Positions 25,172 to 34,737 are shown, counted from the stretch's first letter. The stretch: 64,000 nt of DNA from Leptospira vanthielii serovar Holland str. Waz Holland = ATCC 700522 (GCF_000332455.1 NZ_AOGY02000007.1:62001-126000), one strand, 5' to 3'. Notes: a model not told the origin generated them from the sequence alone. Numbers and translations: made by a program.

Positions 25172-25861
25172 ATGAGTTCCAATCCACAAGACAACTATTT
25201 AGAAAAACAACCTGAGGGGGATTCGTCTCCTTCAGAGAAAAAAATATCGAAGTTCGAAAAGGTTACTTCTGGAATCTTTCGAAAGTTTTTGATTTTATTT
25301 TTAATCACATATTTATTCCCAGAATGTTCAAGTTTTGGACCTAAAAATGCACAAAGTAGTCTTATCATTGTTCACATGACAATAGTTAAAGATGAAATGA
25401 TTTTGGATGAATTGATTGATCCGAGGTTCCAAAAGGTAACACTTAAAAAAGGTGAAAAAACTTTTGAATACAGCGAAAGTTCCGAACACTACTATTACTT
25501 CCAAAATTTAAAGGAAGGTCAGTATGAAATTCATGATGCAGTTCATTTACTAAACCGCGGAGCTTCTGATTTTGCTTTCGGAAGTACAAAACAACCGAAT
25601 AAAATAGATATCGACTTTGATCGAAAAGACATTGAAAAATCACGAGTGGACCTACAACCGGGAACCGTTGTTTTTTTAGGGAGTTTTCATGTAGCCGTTG
25701 ATTTTAAATTCCAAGAAGAGCCAAAAATTACAATCCGTCATAGTAAATCCAACGAAGAAGAGCTAGCCGCTATGGAACATTTATATAAAAATTTTCCAAG
25801 AACCGGTTGGGGTCAAAAGGCAAAAAATAGAATCAAACTTCTTTCCTCTTTTGCCCAATAA
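25172..25861 (+). CDS. Putative lipoprotein with cytoplasmic-looking lead
   Basis: Protein of 229 residues. The first ~35 residues are polar and charged; a hydrophobic segment (about 38-50) then ends Phe-Pro-Glu-Cys (Cys52), a possible lipobox, so either the real start lies further in or it is an unusual membrane anchor. The mature part has a beta-rich core (KVTLKKGEKTFEYSESSEHYYYF) and a C-terminal GWGQKAKNRIKLLSSF helix. Family not recognised. 14 bases after the reductase gene. Confidence 0.6.
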   Translation: MSSNPQDNYLEKQPEGDSSPSEKKISKFEKVTSGIFRKFLILFLITYLFPECSSFGPKNAQSSLIIVHMTIVKDEMILDELIDPRFQKVTLKKGEKTFEYSESSEHYYYFQNLKEGQYEIHDAVHLLNRGASDFAFGSTKQPNKIDIDFDRKDIEKSRVDLQPGTVVFLGSFHVAVDFKFQEEPKITIRHSKSNEEELAAMEHLYKNFPRTGWGQKAKNRIKLLSSFAQ

Positions 25862-25877
25862 CAGAACTAATTAGTTT

Positions 25878-25897
25878 GTTCCCATATAACTGGGAAC
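25878..25897. terminator. Stem-loop between convergent genes
   Basis: GTTCCCA-tataac-TGGGAAC, a perfect 7-bp stem between the ends of the lipoprotein gene (25861) and the histidine phosphatase gene (25960). No pronounced T-tract. Confidence 0.4.
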
Positions 25898-25959
25898 AAT
25901 CCAATTGACGTCGATACACTCAACTTCGAATTGATTTGTAACGAGCCCTTGTAAAATTT

Positions 25960-26673
25960 CTAAACTAAAGTCACCAAATCCGGATCTTGTAAATGAGGGG
26001 TATTATTCCAACTCACAGGTTCCCAATGGTCTTTTTCTCTACGAAAGATACTGAGAGAAGAGTTGGTGATTGACTTCATAAAAACTGGAAATTCAACAGG
26101 TTCCATTTTACAAGAAAGACCCATCATGATAGCAATGGGAGTGCTAGAAGAAATCACAAGAGTACTTTTCACATTTTCAGGAATTTCCTTAGGGCCAGAA
26201 GAAACCTTATCCACATATTCTTTGAATGTGTACGGTTCCACAGGATCCCAAACCCCATGGACCCAATCATTTAAAACAATTTGAATGAGTTCTTGGAAGT
26301 AATCCCTTGTTTCCTCTTTTCCTTCTTCCCAAGCTTTTTTATACGATTCATATATTTTTGCAAAATTAACATTCGCATGACGAATCTTAGCTGCAAGACC
26401 GAGCCACATTTTTGAATCAAATTCGTCCCAAGCAGAATTTTCCATGGGTTCTGGAATACAGAACCTATCATTAGCAAAACTTTCGATGATTCCTTGAGCA
26501 GTTTGTTTTTGCCTTTTGAGTGTCCCTGTATAAACGGAATCAAATTCGATACGTTGGCTTTTGAAATAGTCACCAAGAAGTTTAGCTTGTTTCCAACCAT
26601 GTTCTGTCAACTGGTCGTAATTTTTTCCAAGACGATCTGCTTGTCCATGACGGACCAAATACAATAAAGACAT
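25960..26673 (-). CDS. Histidine phosphatase (phosphoglycerate mutase-like)
   Basis: Protein of 237 residues in the RHG phosphatase superfamily: VRHGQAD at residues 7-13, GTLKRQKQTAQ after it, and the second catalytic His region is less clear (the usual VxHG is replaced by LVISSSTPIAIM), so the general acid/base pair may be altered. It ends WNNTPHLQDPDLVTLV, as many relatives do. Directly follows the DUF6285-like gene (no gap), the last of four genes with the kinase and acyl-CoA dehydrogenase. In this setting it may remove or recycle phosphate from an acyl intermediate (inference). Confidence 0.8.
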   Translation of the reverse strand: MSLLYLVRHGQADRLGKNYDQLTEHGWKQAKLLGDYFKSQRIEFDSVYTGTLKRQKQTAQGIIESFANDRFCIPEPMENSAWDEFDSKMWLGLAAKIRHANVNFAKIYESYKKAWEEGKEETRDYFQELIQIVLNDWVHGVWDPVEPYTFKEYVDKVSSGPKEIPENVKSTLVISSSTPIAIMMGLSCKMEPVEFPVFMKSITNSSLSIFRREKDHWEPVSWNNTPHLQDPDLVTLV

Positions 26674-27105
26674 TTAGGTTTGGAACCTCGGATTGGAAAC
26701 AGCGAGTGCTTCTTTCAGTTGGTTTTTTGTAAAATTCCAAACCTTTCCACCTGGTTTTAAATCTAAACCAGTGTTTTCTTTTGTTTCGTTCCGAATTTTT
26801 TTGGCAAAGGTTTTGTTCCAATCAAGAAGAAGGTTATATTTTTCCTTACGGCTTAAATTTAAAAACTGGTCTCGATTGTAATCCTCTTCTGATTTAGAGA
26901 TTTTTAAATTTAAATTTAGGATACGATTCCAATCAGATTCTAATTCAGATGATTCCGTTTCTCTTGCAATCACACCTAACATATTCCAGGATACTAATGT
27001 TTTATAGGATAACAGATCATCACCTTCTAGTTTAGGAAGTAGGTCTTTCATTAAAAAATCCTGAATGGCTGAAATGAGTTCTTTTGTTTCTGGTCTATAC
27101 TGCAT
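26674..27105 (-). CDS. DUF6285-like protein (LvaB-like)
   Basis: Protein of 143 residues, helical and basic. The opening [28 protein letters not shown], followed by LVSWNMLGVIARETESS, has the pattern of the small DUF6285 proteins that sit beside APH-type acyl-CoA kinases, such as LvaB of Pseudomonas putida. LvaB is needed with LvaA for phosphorylation of 4-hydroxyvaleryl-CoA. The match is by pattern, not search. Overlaps the kinase gene by 11 bases and abuts the phosphatase gene, so all four are translated together. Confidence 0.72.
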   Translation of the reverse strand: MQYRPETKELISAIQDFLMKDLLPKLEGDDLLSYKTLVSWNMLGVIARETESSELESDWNRILNLNLKISKSEEDYNRDQFLNLSRKEKYNLLLDWNKTFAKKIRNETKENTGLDLKPGGKVWNFTKNQLKEALAVSNPRFQT

Positions 27106-28144
27106 GTTCTAATTCCTCAATGAGTCGCATGGCTTCCCATTCCATTTCTGCTGTGCGCCGACCAATGGCCGCAAGCTCAATCCCTTTGTCTTTACCTGAT
27201 AAATGTCTTTCCGTTTGTTGTGCACTTCCAATGGCCCAGCGAACGTTACCCATAATCTCCCAATAAGTTACCTTAAATGGATCCACAGGAATACCAGAAG
27301 TTTTTTGGTAGGCCTCGTAAAAATCTTTGCGATCTCCAAAACCACCGACTTCTTTGTTGAGTCGCCCAAATCTCCAATCACGCATACACAACCAAGCTAT
27401 GTCTTCGTGGCGATCTCCAAAGTGTGCAAATTCATAATCTAAAATTCCTTGGAGGCCCTCAGCATTCATCATAAAATTTCCGGTTCGAAAATCCCCATGA
27501 ACAAGAACAATCTCATCAATTGAGGGAGAATGGGTTTCTAACCAAGAGAGACAGAGTTCGATGGCAGGGTGTGCTTCTGGAAGCTCGTCTAACGATTGTC
27601 TTAGATCAGCGATGGCTATCGCAATATAATTGTCTGTAGTTACTAACTTTAATTTTTGTTTTAGTTCTTCATCCAAAACTATACTTGGTTTTACTGTGTG
27701 GAGTTTGGCTAAGTTCTCAGCCAAATCAGAAACCATCTTAGTCTTTCGATAGGAATCCAATTCCTTGTCTTTTGTGATGTAACGACCAGTCGCTTTACCA
27801 TCAATTTTTTCCATTAGATAGAAGGGAGAACCAATCACCTCTGGAGTTTCTTCGAGAAAAACAGGTGTAGGAGTTTTGACACCTGCTTTATAAACAAGTT
27901 CGGCCACTTTGAACTCATCTCGTTTGGATAAAGAAGAAAGTAAACTTCCTCCCTTGTCCGTACGCAAAACTAACGATTGTTTACCGGATTTAGTTGCCAA
28001 GTCTAATGCATAGTTGTCTTGACAAGCACCTCCACTTAAATGATGGATATGCGAGACATTTACGTTCTCCTTCCAAACGGCTGATAAGTGGAGTTCAACT
28101 TTTTCCTGTAATTCCTTAATCTCCATACTCCTTAAAAATCCCAT
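27095..28144 (-). CDS. APH-family kinase (LvaA / ACAD10-11 kinase-like)
   Basis: Protein of 349 residues with the aminoglycoside-phosphotransferase fold: [10 protein letters not shown] nucleotide loop, [13 protein letters not shown] with the catalytic Asp218 and Asn223, and [12 protein letters not shown] for metal. It is not expected to act on antibiotics; in ACAD10/11 and LvaA this domain phosphorylates a hydroxyacyl-CoA. A later Met (28126) sits right behind AAGGAGT, so the first residue may be 6 codons in. Overlaps the acyl-CoA dehydrogenase gene by 13 bases at its start and the DUF6285-like gene at its end. Confidence 0.88.
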   Translation of the reverse strand: MGFLRSMEIKELQEKVELHLSAVWKENVNVSHIHHLSGGACQDNYALDLATKSGKQSLVLRTDKGGSLLSSLSKRDEFKVAELVYKAGVKTPTPVFLEETPEVIGSPFYLMEKIDGKATGRYITKDKELDSYRKTKMVSDLAENLAKLHTVKPSIVLDEELKQKLKLVTTDNYIAIAIADLRQSLDELPEAHPAIELCLSWLETHSPSIDEIVLVHGDFRTGNFMMNAEGLQGILDYEFAHFGDRHEDIAWLCMRDWRFGRLNKEVGGFGDRKDFYEAYQKTSGIPVDPFKVTYWEIMGNVRWAIGSAQQTERHLSGKDKGIELAAIGRRTAEMEWEAMRLIEELEHAV

Positions 28145-29307
28145 TTTTCGGATACATAGTTACGACCAATCACCATTTTATGTACTTCTGATGGTCCATC
28201 CGCAATCCTTGCAGCCCGAGCATCACGATAAAATAACTCAAGAGGTAGGTCACGAGAATATCCTTTTCCGCCGCAGATTTGGATCGCCATATCTATGGTG
28301 TTACACAAAGATTCACTCACCTTCCATTTTGCCATTGAGGTCTCTTGGCGCGCATCTTTCCCTGTTTTTAACAACCAAGCCGCTTTTAAAGTAAGAAGGA
28401 ATGCCATTTCAATTTCGGTCGCACGTTCCGCAAACATCCATTGGATCCCTTGGTGGTCCGCAATACGAGAGCTAAAGACTTGCCTTTCTTTCGCATAACT
28501 TCGTGCAATCGATAGTGCTCGCCTTGCCATCCCCGTCCAACGCATACAATGAGTCAATCGAGCAGGGCCAAGTCTCTCTTGCGAAAGCCGAAACCCCTCT
28601 CCAATACGACCGAGGATCATATCTTCCGGAACTTCGACATTTTCAAAATTAAGTTCACAGTGTCCCCCAGGTCCATGAGAACCCATGAGTTCAATTTCTC
28701 GAACCATAGTATATCCTTTGGCATCTGTTGGTACGAGAAACATGGTAGTTTTTCGAAAACTTCCGTTTACCTTTGCCATCACAATCAAATACTTTGCGCC
28801 ATTGGCTCCAGTGCAGTACCATTTGCGACCGTTGATAATGTATTTGTCTCCTTGTTTTTCCGCATTGGTGTGTAGGGAGGTCGGATCAGAACCAGCACCT
28901 GGGGCAGGTTCTGTCATAGCAAAACCAGTTCGTAAATCCCCTTTGATTAACGGATGTAAGATGAGTTCTTTCTGTTTTTCCGTTGCAGCAAGGGAAAGCA
29001 AATGCATGTTCCCTTCGTCCGGCGCATCACAATTAAATATATAAGGCGCAATGGGTGAACGACCCAGTTCACTAAATATAATACAAGTTCCAATTAAATC
29101 TAAACCCAGTCCGCCCTCTGATTTAGGAAGGTGCGGAGTCCAATAACCCAATGCCTTTACTTTAGTACGTGCTTGTTGGTTGATATCTTCTGGCATTCGA
29201 CCTTTTTCATAATCGTAATGTTTTTCCAGAGGAATGATTTCATTTGTGATGAAGTTTTGGATGTTTTTGCGAAGTGTTTCCACTTCTTGGGGAATTTCAA
29301 AGTCCAT
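28132..29307 (-). CDS. Acyl-CoA dehydrogenase, ACAD10/11 (LvaC)-like
   Basis: FAD enzyme of 391 residues. The standard folds are there: [30 protein letters not shown], and [22 protein letters not shown]. The C-terminal motif reads [14 protein letters not shown] (near residue 370), the form typical of ACAD10/11 rather than the GTSEI of ordinary acyl-CoA dehydrogenases. In the LvaC/ACAD11 system this enzyme completes the removal of phosphate from the phosphorylated acyl-CoA. First gene of the leftward four-gene cluster. Confidence 0.92.
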   Translation of the reverse strand: MDFEIPQEVETLRKNIQNFITNEIIPLEKHYDYEKGRMPEDINQQARTKVKALGYWTPHLPKSEGGLGLDLIGTCIIFSELGRSPIAPYIFNCDAPDEGNMHLLSLAATEKQKELILHPLIKGDLRTGFAMTEPAPGAGSDPTSLHTNAEKQGDKYIINGRKWYCTGANGAKYLIVMAKVNGSFRKTTMFLVPTDAKGYTMVREIELMGSHGPGGHCELNFENVEVPEDMILGRIGEGFRLSQERLGPARLTHCMRWTGMARRALSIARSYAKERQVFSSRIADHQGIQWMFAERATEIEMAFLLTLKAAWLLKTGKDARQETSMAKWKVSESLCNTIDMAIQICGGKGYSRDLPLELFYRDARAARIADGPSEVHKMVIGRNYVSEKWDF

Positions 29308-29353
29308 TGATTCCCAGAATTAAAGGAATCAATACGAGTCGTAAAATCTTTTT

Positions 29354-30256
29354 TTAATGAGATCGAAAAATAGGTCTTTCTCGTTTTGAATTTCTTCTAA
29401 TTTCAAAATGCAAATGTGGACCGGTCGCTCTACCTGTTTGTCCTACTTCTCCAATTTTTTGTCCCTTTTTTACTTTCTGACCTATGTTTGTATTAAAATC
29501 AAAAAGATGTCCATAACGAGTTTCATAACCCAAACTATGTTTTATAATGATTAAATTTCCATAACCACCTTGTTTGCCTTTAAATATAACTTCACCATCC
29601 ATAGAAGCAAATACGTCTGATCCTTGTTCGGCGGCCAAATCGATTCCGCCATGAAAGGTATCCTTTTTAGTGAATGGATCTAATCGTTTACCAAAACCAG
29701 ATGAGATCCTAGCTTCCGTTAATGGAAACTGAAATCCAAATCCATAGAAGAAAGACTTTTCAGATTTCCCCATAGATATCCCTGGTAAAAACCATTTTTC
29801 TCGTTCCGAGTCGTATTGTAATTTATTGGGATCAATATTATATTTTTCAACTAATGTTAGTTTGGTCTTTTCATCCCCTGGAGTTTCTTCAGGATGAAAG
29901 GTTCCACGCATATTGGGGATTTCTAAAATCATACCTGGTGATAAATCATGAGGAGAGCTGAGCTCATTGACAGAGGAAAGAGTCTCCAAATCCATTCCCG
30001 TTCGAGCCATAATTTTGAAAAAATTATCCTCTTTGCGAACTTTGTATTGATAGTATTTGAGGGGGATGAGTTCTTCTCTTCTTGCTCCCGATTTAGAGAT
30101 TCGTAAGTTTTCTTTGATTTCAGAACGAAGATTTTTGAGGGAGGGATTGGAATATTCCAAATTCGCCAAACTAATAGGCCCAGAAAGGAGTGATGAGAAT
30201 CCGCTGCTGCAGCAAAGAAACAGGGTCCATTTCAGAAAATCGACGGTTTTAGACAT
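29354..30256 (-). CDS. LysM + M23 peptidase
   Basis: Exported protein of 300 residues from ATG 30256. After a signal-like hydrophobic lead (about residues 6-22), a LysM domain (about 65-110) with YKVRKEDNFFKIMARTGMD binds peptidoglycan, and the last ~110 residues form an M23 metallopeptidase: FHGGIDLAAEQG with the first His/Asp ligands, then YGHLFDFN, and GPHLHFEIR with the final HxH. All metal ligands are present, so it is probably active on cell-wall peptide bridges. Single gene, diverging from the CPBP gene at 30335. Confidence 0.92.
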   Translation of the reverse strand: MSKTVDFLKWTLFLCCSSGFSSLLSGPISLANLEYSNPSLKNLRSEIKENLRISKSGARREELIPLKYYQYKVRKEDNFFKIMARTGMDLETLSSVNELSSPHDLSPGMILEIPNMRGTFHPEETPGDEKTKLTLVEKYNIDPNKLQYDSEREKWFLPGISMGKSEKSFFYGFGFQFPLTEARISSGFGKRLDPFTKKDTFHGGIDLAAEQGSDVFASMDGEVIFKGKQGGYGNLIIIKHSLGYETRYGHLFDFNTNIGQKVKKGQKIGEVGQTGRATGPHLHFEIRRNSKRERPIFRSH

Positions 30257-30334
30257 AATCTTCTGATTTGAATATCGGCCATTTCCCAAAAAAACGATGA
30301 CGATTCTTGCCGAAATTGAGGAACTGTAAGGCAG

Positions 30335-31234
30335 ATGCAGAATCGTTTTTTTGAGATCTTTCGGCTCACCGCCTATTCGTTGGGTCTCGTTTATGTATGT
30401 TCCTTCTTCTATTCCGTTATATTTTTAGCGTTCGTAAACAATTCGGTACTTGGTGACAGGATTCCTGAAGACCAGTTACTCCCCCTCTATGAAGAATATT
30501 GGGATGGTAAAATGGACTTTGCAACCATGCTTACTGAATACGAAAAAATTGTGACACCAATCAAAGAACAATTCCAGAAAGAAATAACTGAGAATCCAAG
30601 TTTACTCTTGTCTCAGTTTTACGATAAGGTGTTTTCTGAAAAACCTCACTATCTTTTGGGACATTCTATACCGTGGTTTTTATGTTATGTGGGATTAGGA
30701 TATCTACTTTATAAAAAAGTATTACAAATTCCCGTAACTAACCTTCAGGATGAACTATCTATTCCTATTTTACTGCGCGGGATAGCCAATGGTTTTATCT
30801 GTTTCATTGTAGTTGTTCTCTTTGGTTTGTTACTAGAAAAATTATCCGTTCCAGTTGAATCAGGAGTGTTTGCAAAAAAACTCTATGAAGCTCTTCATGG
30901 AAATGGATATTTACTGGCCTGGGGAATTTATGTTGTGGGAATCATTACAGGAATCCTAGAAGAAATCTTTTTTAGAGGTTTTTTACTAAAAGCATTTATT
31001 GATAAAAATCTTGCCCATGAAGGTTTATTCATAGTTTCCTTACTTTTTGGTTGGCTCCACTATGGTGAAGGAACATCCATCGCCATTCCGTTTATTATTT
31101 GTGGAGTGGGAATGTTCTTTGGATATATCTATATTAAAACTGGAAATATTTGGATCGCTATGGCCTGTCATGCAACATACAATTCGTTAGGTTTAATTAA
31201 TGCATACCTTCAACTTCCGGGAGTCCAATCATGA
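30335..31234 (+). CDS. CPBP-family intramembrane protease (CAAX-like)
   Basis: Membrane protein of 299 residues with about six hydrophobic segments. The signature EE-x3-R is EEIFFRG with Glu209/Glu210; LFGWLHYGEG and IAMACHATYNS supply the His ligands. CPBP proteases cut or process small membrane or lipidated proteins; here the target is unknown. Overlaps the next gene by 4 bases (ATGA), so the two are co-translated. Confidence 0.9.
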   Translation: MQNRFFEIFRLTAYSLGLVYVCSFFYSVIFLAFVNNSVLGDRIPEDQLLPLYEEYWDGKMDFATMLTEYEKIVTPIKEQFQKEITENPSLLLSQFYDKVFSEKPHYLLGHSIPWFLCYVGLGYLLYKKVLQIPVTNLQDELSIPILLRGIANGFICFIVVVLFGLLLEKLSVPVESGVFAKKLYEALHGNGYLLAWGIYVVGIITGILEEIFFRGFLLKAFIDKNLAHEGLFIVSLLFGWLHYGEGTSIAIPFIICGVGMFFGYIYIKTGNIWIAMACHATYNSLGLINAYLQLPGVQS

Positions 31235-31989
31235 AATTGATTAAGGGATTGCGATCATTCGTAATTTATTTATGTTTTGTTCTAATATTTTCAACGAGTA
31301 TGGCAGGTTCTCTCTTTGCTGGTGAAACAGTGGAAATTTTAGGTGGGCCAGAAGACGTTAACCTTCGCTTGGTGGCACTCTTAAACAAACTAGATCCTGA
31401 TTTTTATGCGGACGATAAAACACAAGGGTTTGTTTACAGATACAAACATCGTTGGAAAAATCCTTATGATTTTAATATCTATGTGGGAAAAGTTGGGAAA
31501 ACTTCACCCGATTCCATTATTCGTATTGAGTCTCCCAGGAGAGGCCAAGAAAAAATGTGGAAACAAATCATGGAACAGGAATTCCTTCAAAAACCTCCCC
31601 ATGAATCAGCAGTTCCCTTATCTGAAAAATACCATCTAATTTCGCAAGGTTTGAATTTAATCACTCCGATGGCCTCTGTTGGTTACAACTCGTGGAATTC
31701 TCCTCTGTTTACCAATCGAGACACATTTGTCAGTATGAGTATTTATCTGTTATATGATTTGATTCTGGCAGGTGGGGCCTATATGTATGCCCAAGAAAAT
31801 CTTCCGAAAAAGAATATATGGGATAATATGGCCAATGTGAAAGGCCCAGGGAATGTTTGGGAATCACCCAATGCGGTTGGCGTATTTGCTGCGTTAGCTG
31901 TTTCTCGTGCGATTCGCGCCTTTGATGCTTGGGAAGATACGTCAGCGCATAACAAAACGGCACAATTCGGTTGGTCGTTTAAATTCTAA
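31231..31989 (+). CDS. Exported protein of unknown function
   Basis: Protein of 252 residues with a signal peptide (about 1-30, cleavage near Leu-Phe-Ala-Gly). The mature part has a first half with beta strands and a second half carrying a hydrophobic segment SMSIYLLYDLILAGGAYMY, and ends WSFKF with a terminal Phe as in some outer-membrane proteins. No family recognised. Co-translated with the CPBP protease, whose substrate it may be (inference). Confidence 0.65.
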   Translation: MKLIKGLRSFVIYLCFVLIFSTSMAGSLFAGETVEILGGPEDVNLRLVALLNKLDPDFYADDKTQGFVYRYKHRWKNPYDFNIYVGKVGKTSPDSIIRIESPRRGQEKMWKQIMEQEFLQKPPHESAVPLSEKYHLISQGLNLITPMASVGYNSWNSPLFTNRDTFVSMSIYLLYDLILAGGAYMYAQENLPKKNIWDNMANVKGPGNVWESPNAVGVFAALAVSRAIRAFDAWEDTSAHNKTAQFGWSFKF

Positions 31990-32016
31990 GCTACCAACCA
32001 CATCGAAAGCCCTTGT

Positions 32017-32352
32017 CTATGATTTGAATAGGTCCCTTGCCGCATCCGAAGCACTGGATCTTTCAAAATCTTCTCTTTCGATTAAGGTTAAATCCAATCC
32101 TTCTTTATCAATTCGGCTTAGAATCTTTGCAATATCTGCCACCTTACTCAATTTAGTTGCCAAATATTTGAATGTAACTCCGCAATCGGGGCATTTTTTA
32201 TCTTTTAGATAGTTAAGCCCCAATTTTTTACAATTTCCACATGTGCCATAGAGATCATCGATATAGAGTAATTGTTTTTTTACATCCTCCACATTGAGTT
32301 GTCGCCAAACTCTAACAAATTTAGTATTCTTTCCGGATGTATCTGAAGTCAT
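32017..32352 (-). CDS. Zinc-ribbon protein
   Basis: Cytoplasmic protein of about 111 residues. A four-Cys zinc ribbon is made of CGNC and CPDC, spaced 17 residues apart, in the middle; flanks are charged helices (DFERSSASDAARDLF). I use ATG 32352, though no clear ribosome site is seen; the frame is open to a TTG at 32394, which would overlap the DUF423 gene start. Family not recognised; ribbons of this kind often act in RNA or protein binding. Confidence 0.6.
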   Translation of the reverse strand: MTSDTSGKNTKFVRVWRQLNVEDVKKQLLYIDDLYGTCGNCKKLGLNYLKDKKCPDCGVTFKYLATKLSKVADIAKILSRIDKEGLDLTLIEREDFERSSASDAARDLFKS

Positions 32353-32373
32353 AGGCAATAGGAAGTATCGTTT

Positions 32374-32802
32374 ATGAATCTTGTCAAGAAGCAATCCTCT
32401 TCGGTTTTAGTCCTATTGATTTGCCTTTCTGGTTTTTTAGCTGTTGCCATCGGAGCCTTCGGTGCCCATGGACTAAAAAAAATTGTAAGTCCCGAACTTA
32501 TGGTAATTTTTGAAACGGGAAACCGATATCATTTTTATCACACACTGGTAGCACTAGCAGCATTTCTAATGTTACAACAATCGCTGATTCTAGAATCTCC
32601 AAACAAAAGTAAAACTTATTTAAAAGTGGCAATTTGGATGTTCCTTTTGGGAATTCTGATTTTTTCTTTTAGTTTGTATGCTCTAGCCATTACGGGAAAC
32701 CGAATTCTTGGAGCCATCACTCCCATAGGCGGAGTGAGTTTTCTAATTGGCTGGATTAGTTTGGGTGTTGGATCTTATTATTTCTTTGTTCCAAAAAAAT
32801 AA
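32374..32802 (+). CDS. DUF423 membrane protein
   Basis: Protein of 142 residues with four hydrophobic segments. The AIGAFGAHGLKKIVSPE motif followed by YHFYHTLVALAAFL and GGVSFLIGWISLG is the DUF423 (YgdD) pattern. A ribosome site AGGAAG precedes the ATG at 8 bases. Function unknown. Its 3' end overlaps the convergent FliG-like gene by 25 bases. Confidence 0.87.
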   Translation: MNLVKKQSSSVLVLLICLSGFLAVAIGAFGAHGLKKIVSPELMVIFETGNRYHFYHTLVALAAFLMLQQSLILESPNKSKTYLKVAIWMFLLGILIFSFSLYALAITGNRILGAITPIGGVSFLIGWISLGVGSYYFFVPKK

Positions 32803-33104
32803 TGGCCTTGTTTACTAATTAAATTTCTAGATATCAATCCGTCGGCGATGAGTAACAACCCTTCGGCGGCGGCTTTTTTTGCTTCATCCGGACTGTCTTT
32901 TTGTAGAGCCATGAGCTCGTGGACATATTTTCTTTTTTGTACATCCAAAACTCCGAGCATAGAACCTGCAATTTTTTCATCCATTTGCATAAATGCCAAA
33001 GCAAGTGTTTGTGGGGGTGTTTCTATACATAAATAATATAAGGCGAGATTATCAAAGTATGACAATTGGCTTAGTTTTTCGAGTGCGGGTTCTGATCCTG
33101 ACAT
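32778..33104 (-). CDS. Small FliG-middle-domain-like protein
   Basis: Cytoplasmic helical protein of 108 residues. The central segment ETPPQTLALAFMQMDEKIAGSMLGVLD follows the pattern of the FliG EHPQxxALxLxxLxPxxAxxVL helix pair, with Glu-x-Pro-Gln retained, and the rest (KYVHELMALQKDSPDE) fits the next helix. There is room for only one armadillo-like unit, so it cannot be a full switch protein. Possibly a partner or decoy of motor proteins; similarity is by eye. Confidence 0.5.
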   Translation of the reverse strand: MSGSEPALEKLSQLSYFDNLALYYLCIETPPQTLALAFMQMDEKIAGSMLGVLDVQKRKYVHELMALQKDSPDEAKKAAAEGLLLIADGLISRNLISKQGHYFFGTKK

Positions 33105-33148
33105 ATAATTCCTTTTTTGTAATTTAATAATCCTAATCCGAAGAATGG

Positions 33149-34654
33149 TTACGTTGTGATTTCTTTGATTTTTCCATTCAAATAGGAAATCAAATGTTTG
33201 GCATTCGGAGATTCGCCGGTAGCTTGTTGCATTAGAGTATCCACATCATAGATTTTTCCTTTGGAGTGGATATTTTTACGCAACCAATTTAATAAATCGG
33301 AAAAATCACCATTCGCAGAAAACTTGTTATGCGAATTTGGGAATTCTTCTGAAAACTTTTTAAATAACTGAGAACTAAAAATATTTCCGAGAGTATAAGT
33401 CGGAAAGTAACCAAAAGCTCCCATCGACCAATGGATGTCTTGTAAAACACCTTCTGCATCATTCTCAATTTTGAGTCCAAAACTTTCCTTCATTTTTGTA
33501 TTCCAAATCTCAGGTAAATCTTTGACTTGGATATTTCCATTGATCAGATCTCTTTCAATTTCAAATCGTAATATGATATGAAGGTTGTAAGTGACTTGAT
33601 CAGCTTCGACTCTCACTTTTGTTTTTTCTGTACTATTGATAAATTGGTAAAGTTCCTTAAATGGAAGATCTTTTTCGATCAGACCAAAATCAGATAACAA
33701 AATGGGATAAACAAACTCCCAAAATGGTAACGAACGTCCTACTTGGTTTTCCCACAATCGACTTTGGGATTCATGAATTCCTAAACTTAGGAATTCCGTA
33801 ATGGGAGTCGGCCAATCGGGCATTGCCGAAAGTCCAGATTCATACAGGGAATGGCCAGTTTCGTGTAACACACCAAAGATGGAGGATAAGGGATCAGTTT
33901 CAGAGTATCTTGTTGTGATTCGTTTATCTCCCTTTCCTAAACTTGTCGAAAACGGATGGTTACTTGTATCCAATCTAGATTCTTTTGTTGTGAGACCCAG
34001 GAGTGCAGGCAAACGATTACAAAATTTCTTTTGTTTCTCTACAGATATAGACCTAGGAAAAGGATTTTTGAATTTTGGGGCGGTGGCAACAATGGGAACC
34101 AAAGATTCTTTCAAATCAGAAAATAAAATTTGAATTTGGTTTGCTTTGGCACCTTTTTCATAACTGTCGAGCAATGCATCATAAGGTTCTGTCGTATAAC
34201 CAAAGTAATCTGCTTGTTTTTTAGATAACTGAACGAGCTCCTCTAATCGTTTCGAAAATGATTGGAAATCTTTTGCTTTTTTTGCCTCCGCCCATTCTGC
34301 ATGGGCAAGGTTTGTTACCTTTGCAAATTCAGAAACAAATTCCGAAGGTAATTTATCAGCTTTTTCCTTTTCTTCCATAAGGACTTCCAACTCTCGGTTC
34401 CATAAAGAGCGCTCTGATTCTGGCAGTTCACTGATAGATTGTTTTGCCGTTTGGATTTGGTTTAAGAAAGATTTGTCTGTCATCCAATCGTGGGTGAGTT
34501 CTGCTACGGCCGCAATCTGGGCAGATCGGTATTCCCGACCCTCTTCCGGCATCATCACTTCGGAATCCCAATGGAGGACGGATGCGACATCTTGGAATAA
34601 TTTGATTTTACGATATTGTTTTCGGTAATTTTCGAGTGCTTGGGGCAGAGCCAT
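33149..34654 (-). CDS. Carboxypeptidase M32 (Taq-type)
   Basis: Zinc carboxypeptidase of 501 residues from ATG 34654. The catalytic HETGH lies in FGVLHETGHSLYESG, followed by SLGIHESQSRLWENQ, where the third ligand (Glu) resides, and VRVEADQVTYNLHIILRFEIE, the standard M32 motif set. Cytoplasmic, removes C-terminal residues from peptides. Single gene; the tRNA-Gly gene diverges 84 bases upstream. Confidence 0.95.
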   Translation of the reverse strand: MALPQALENYRKQYRKIKLFQDVASVLHWDSEVMMPEEGREYRSAQIAAVAELTHDWMTDKSFLNQIQTAKQSISELPESERSLWNRELEVLMEEKEKADKLPSEFVSEFAKVTNLAHAEWAEAKKAKDFQSFSKRLEELVQLSKKQADYFGYTTEPYDALLDSYEKGAKANQIQILFSDLKESLVPIVATAPKFKNPFPRSISVEKQKKFCNRLPALLGLTTKESRLDTSNHPFSTSLGKGDKRITTRYSETDPLSSIFGVLHETGHSLYESGLSAMPDWPTPITEFLSLGIHESQSRLWENQVGRSLPFWEFVYPILLSDFGLIEKDLPFKELYQFINSTEKTKVRVEADQVTYNLHIILRFEIERDLINGNIQVKDLPEIWNTKMKESFGLKIENDAEGVLQDIHWSMGAFGYFPTYTLGNIFSSQLFKKFSEEFPNSHNKFSANGDFSDLLNWLRKNIHSKGKIYDVDTLMQQATGESPNAKHLISYLNGKIKEITT

Positions 34655-34737
34655 AGACTCATTTTCTTTGTCCCACACTTTCTGGAACCAAAAATCGTTG
34701 ACCCGTTACCCCCAGCCAAAACTATGTATTTACTGTC

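Noticed and set aside
25862..25959. A minus-strand frame reading on past the histidine phosphatase stop (ending Ser-Tyr-Met-Gly-Thr-Asn)
   Set aside because: Open and rather protein-like, but it has no start codon, and the phosphatase already ends in a family-typical way.
27095..28144. Aminoglycoside resistance role for the APH-type gene
   Set aside because: Its coupling to an ACAD11-like dehydrogenase and DUF6285-like gene points to acyl-CoA metabolism.
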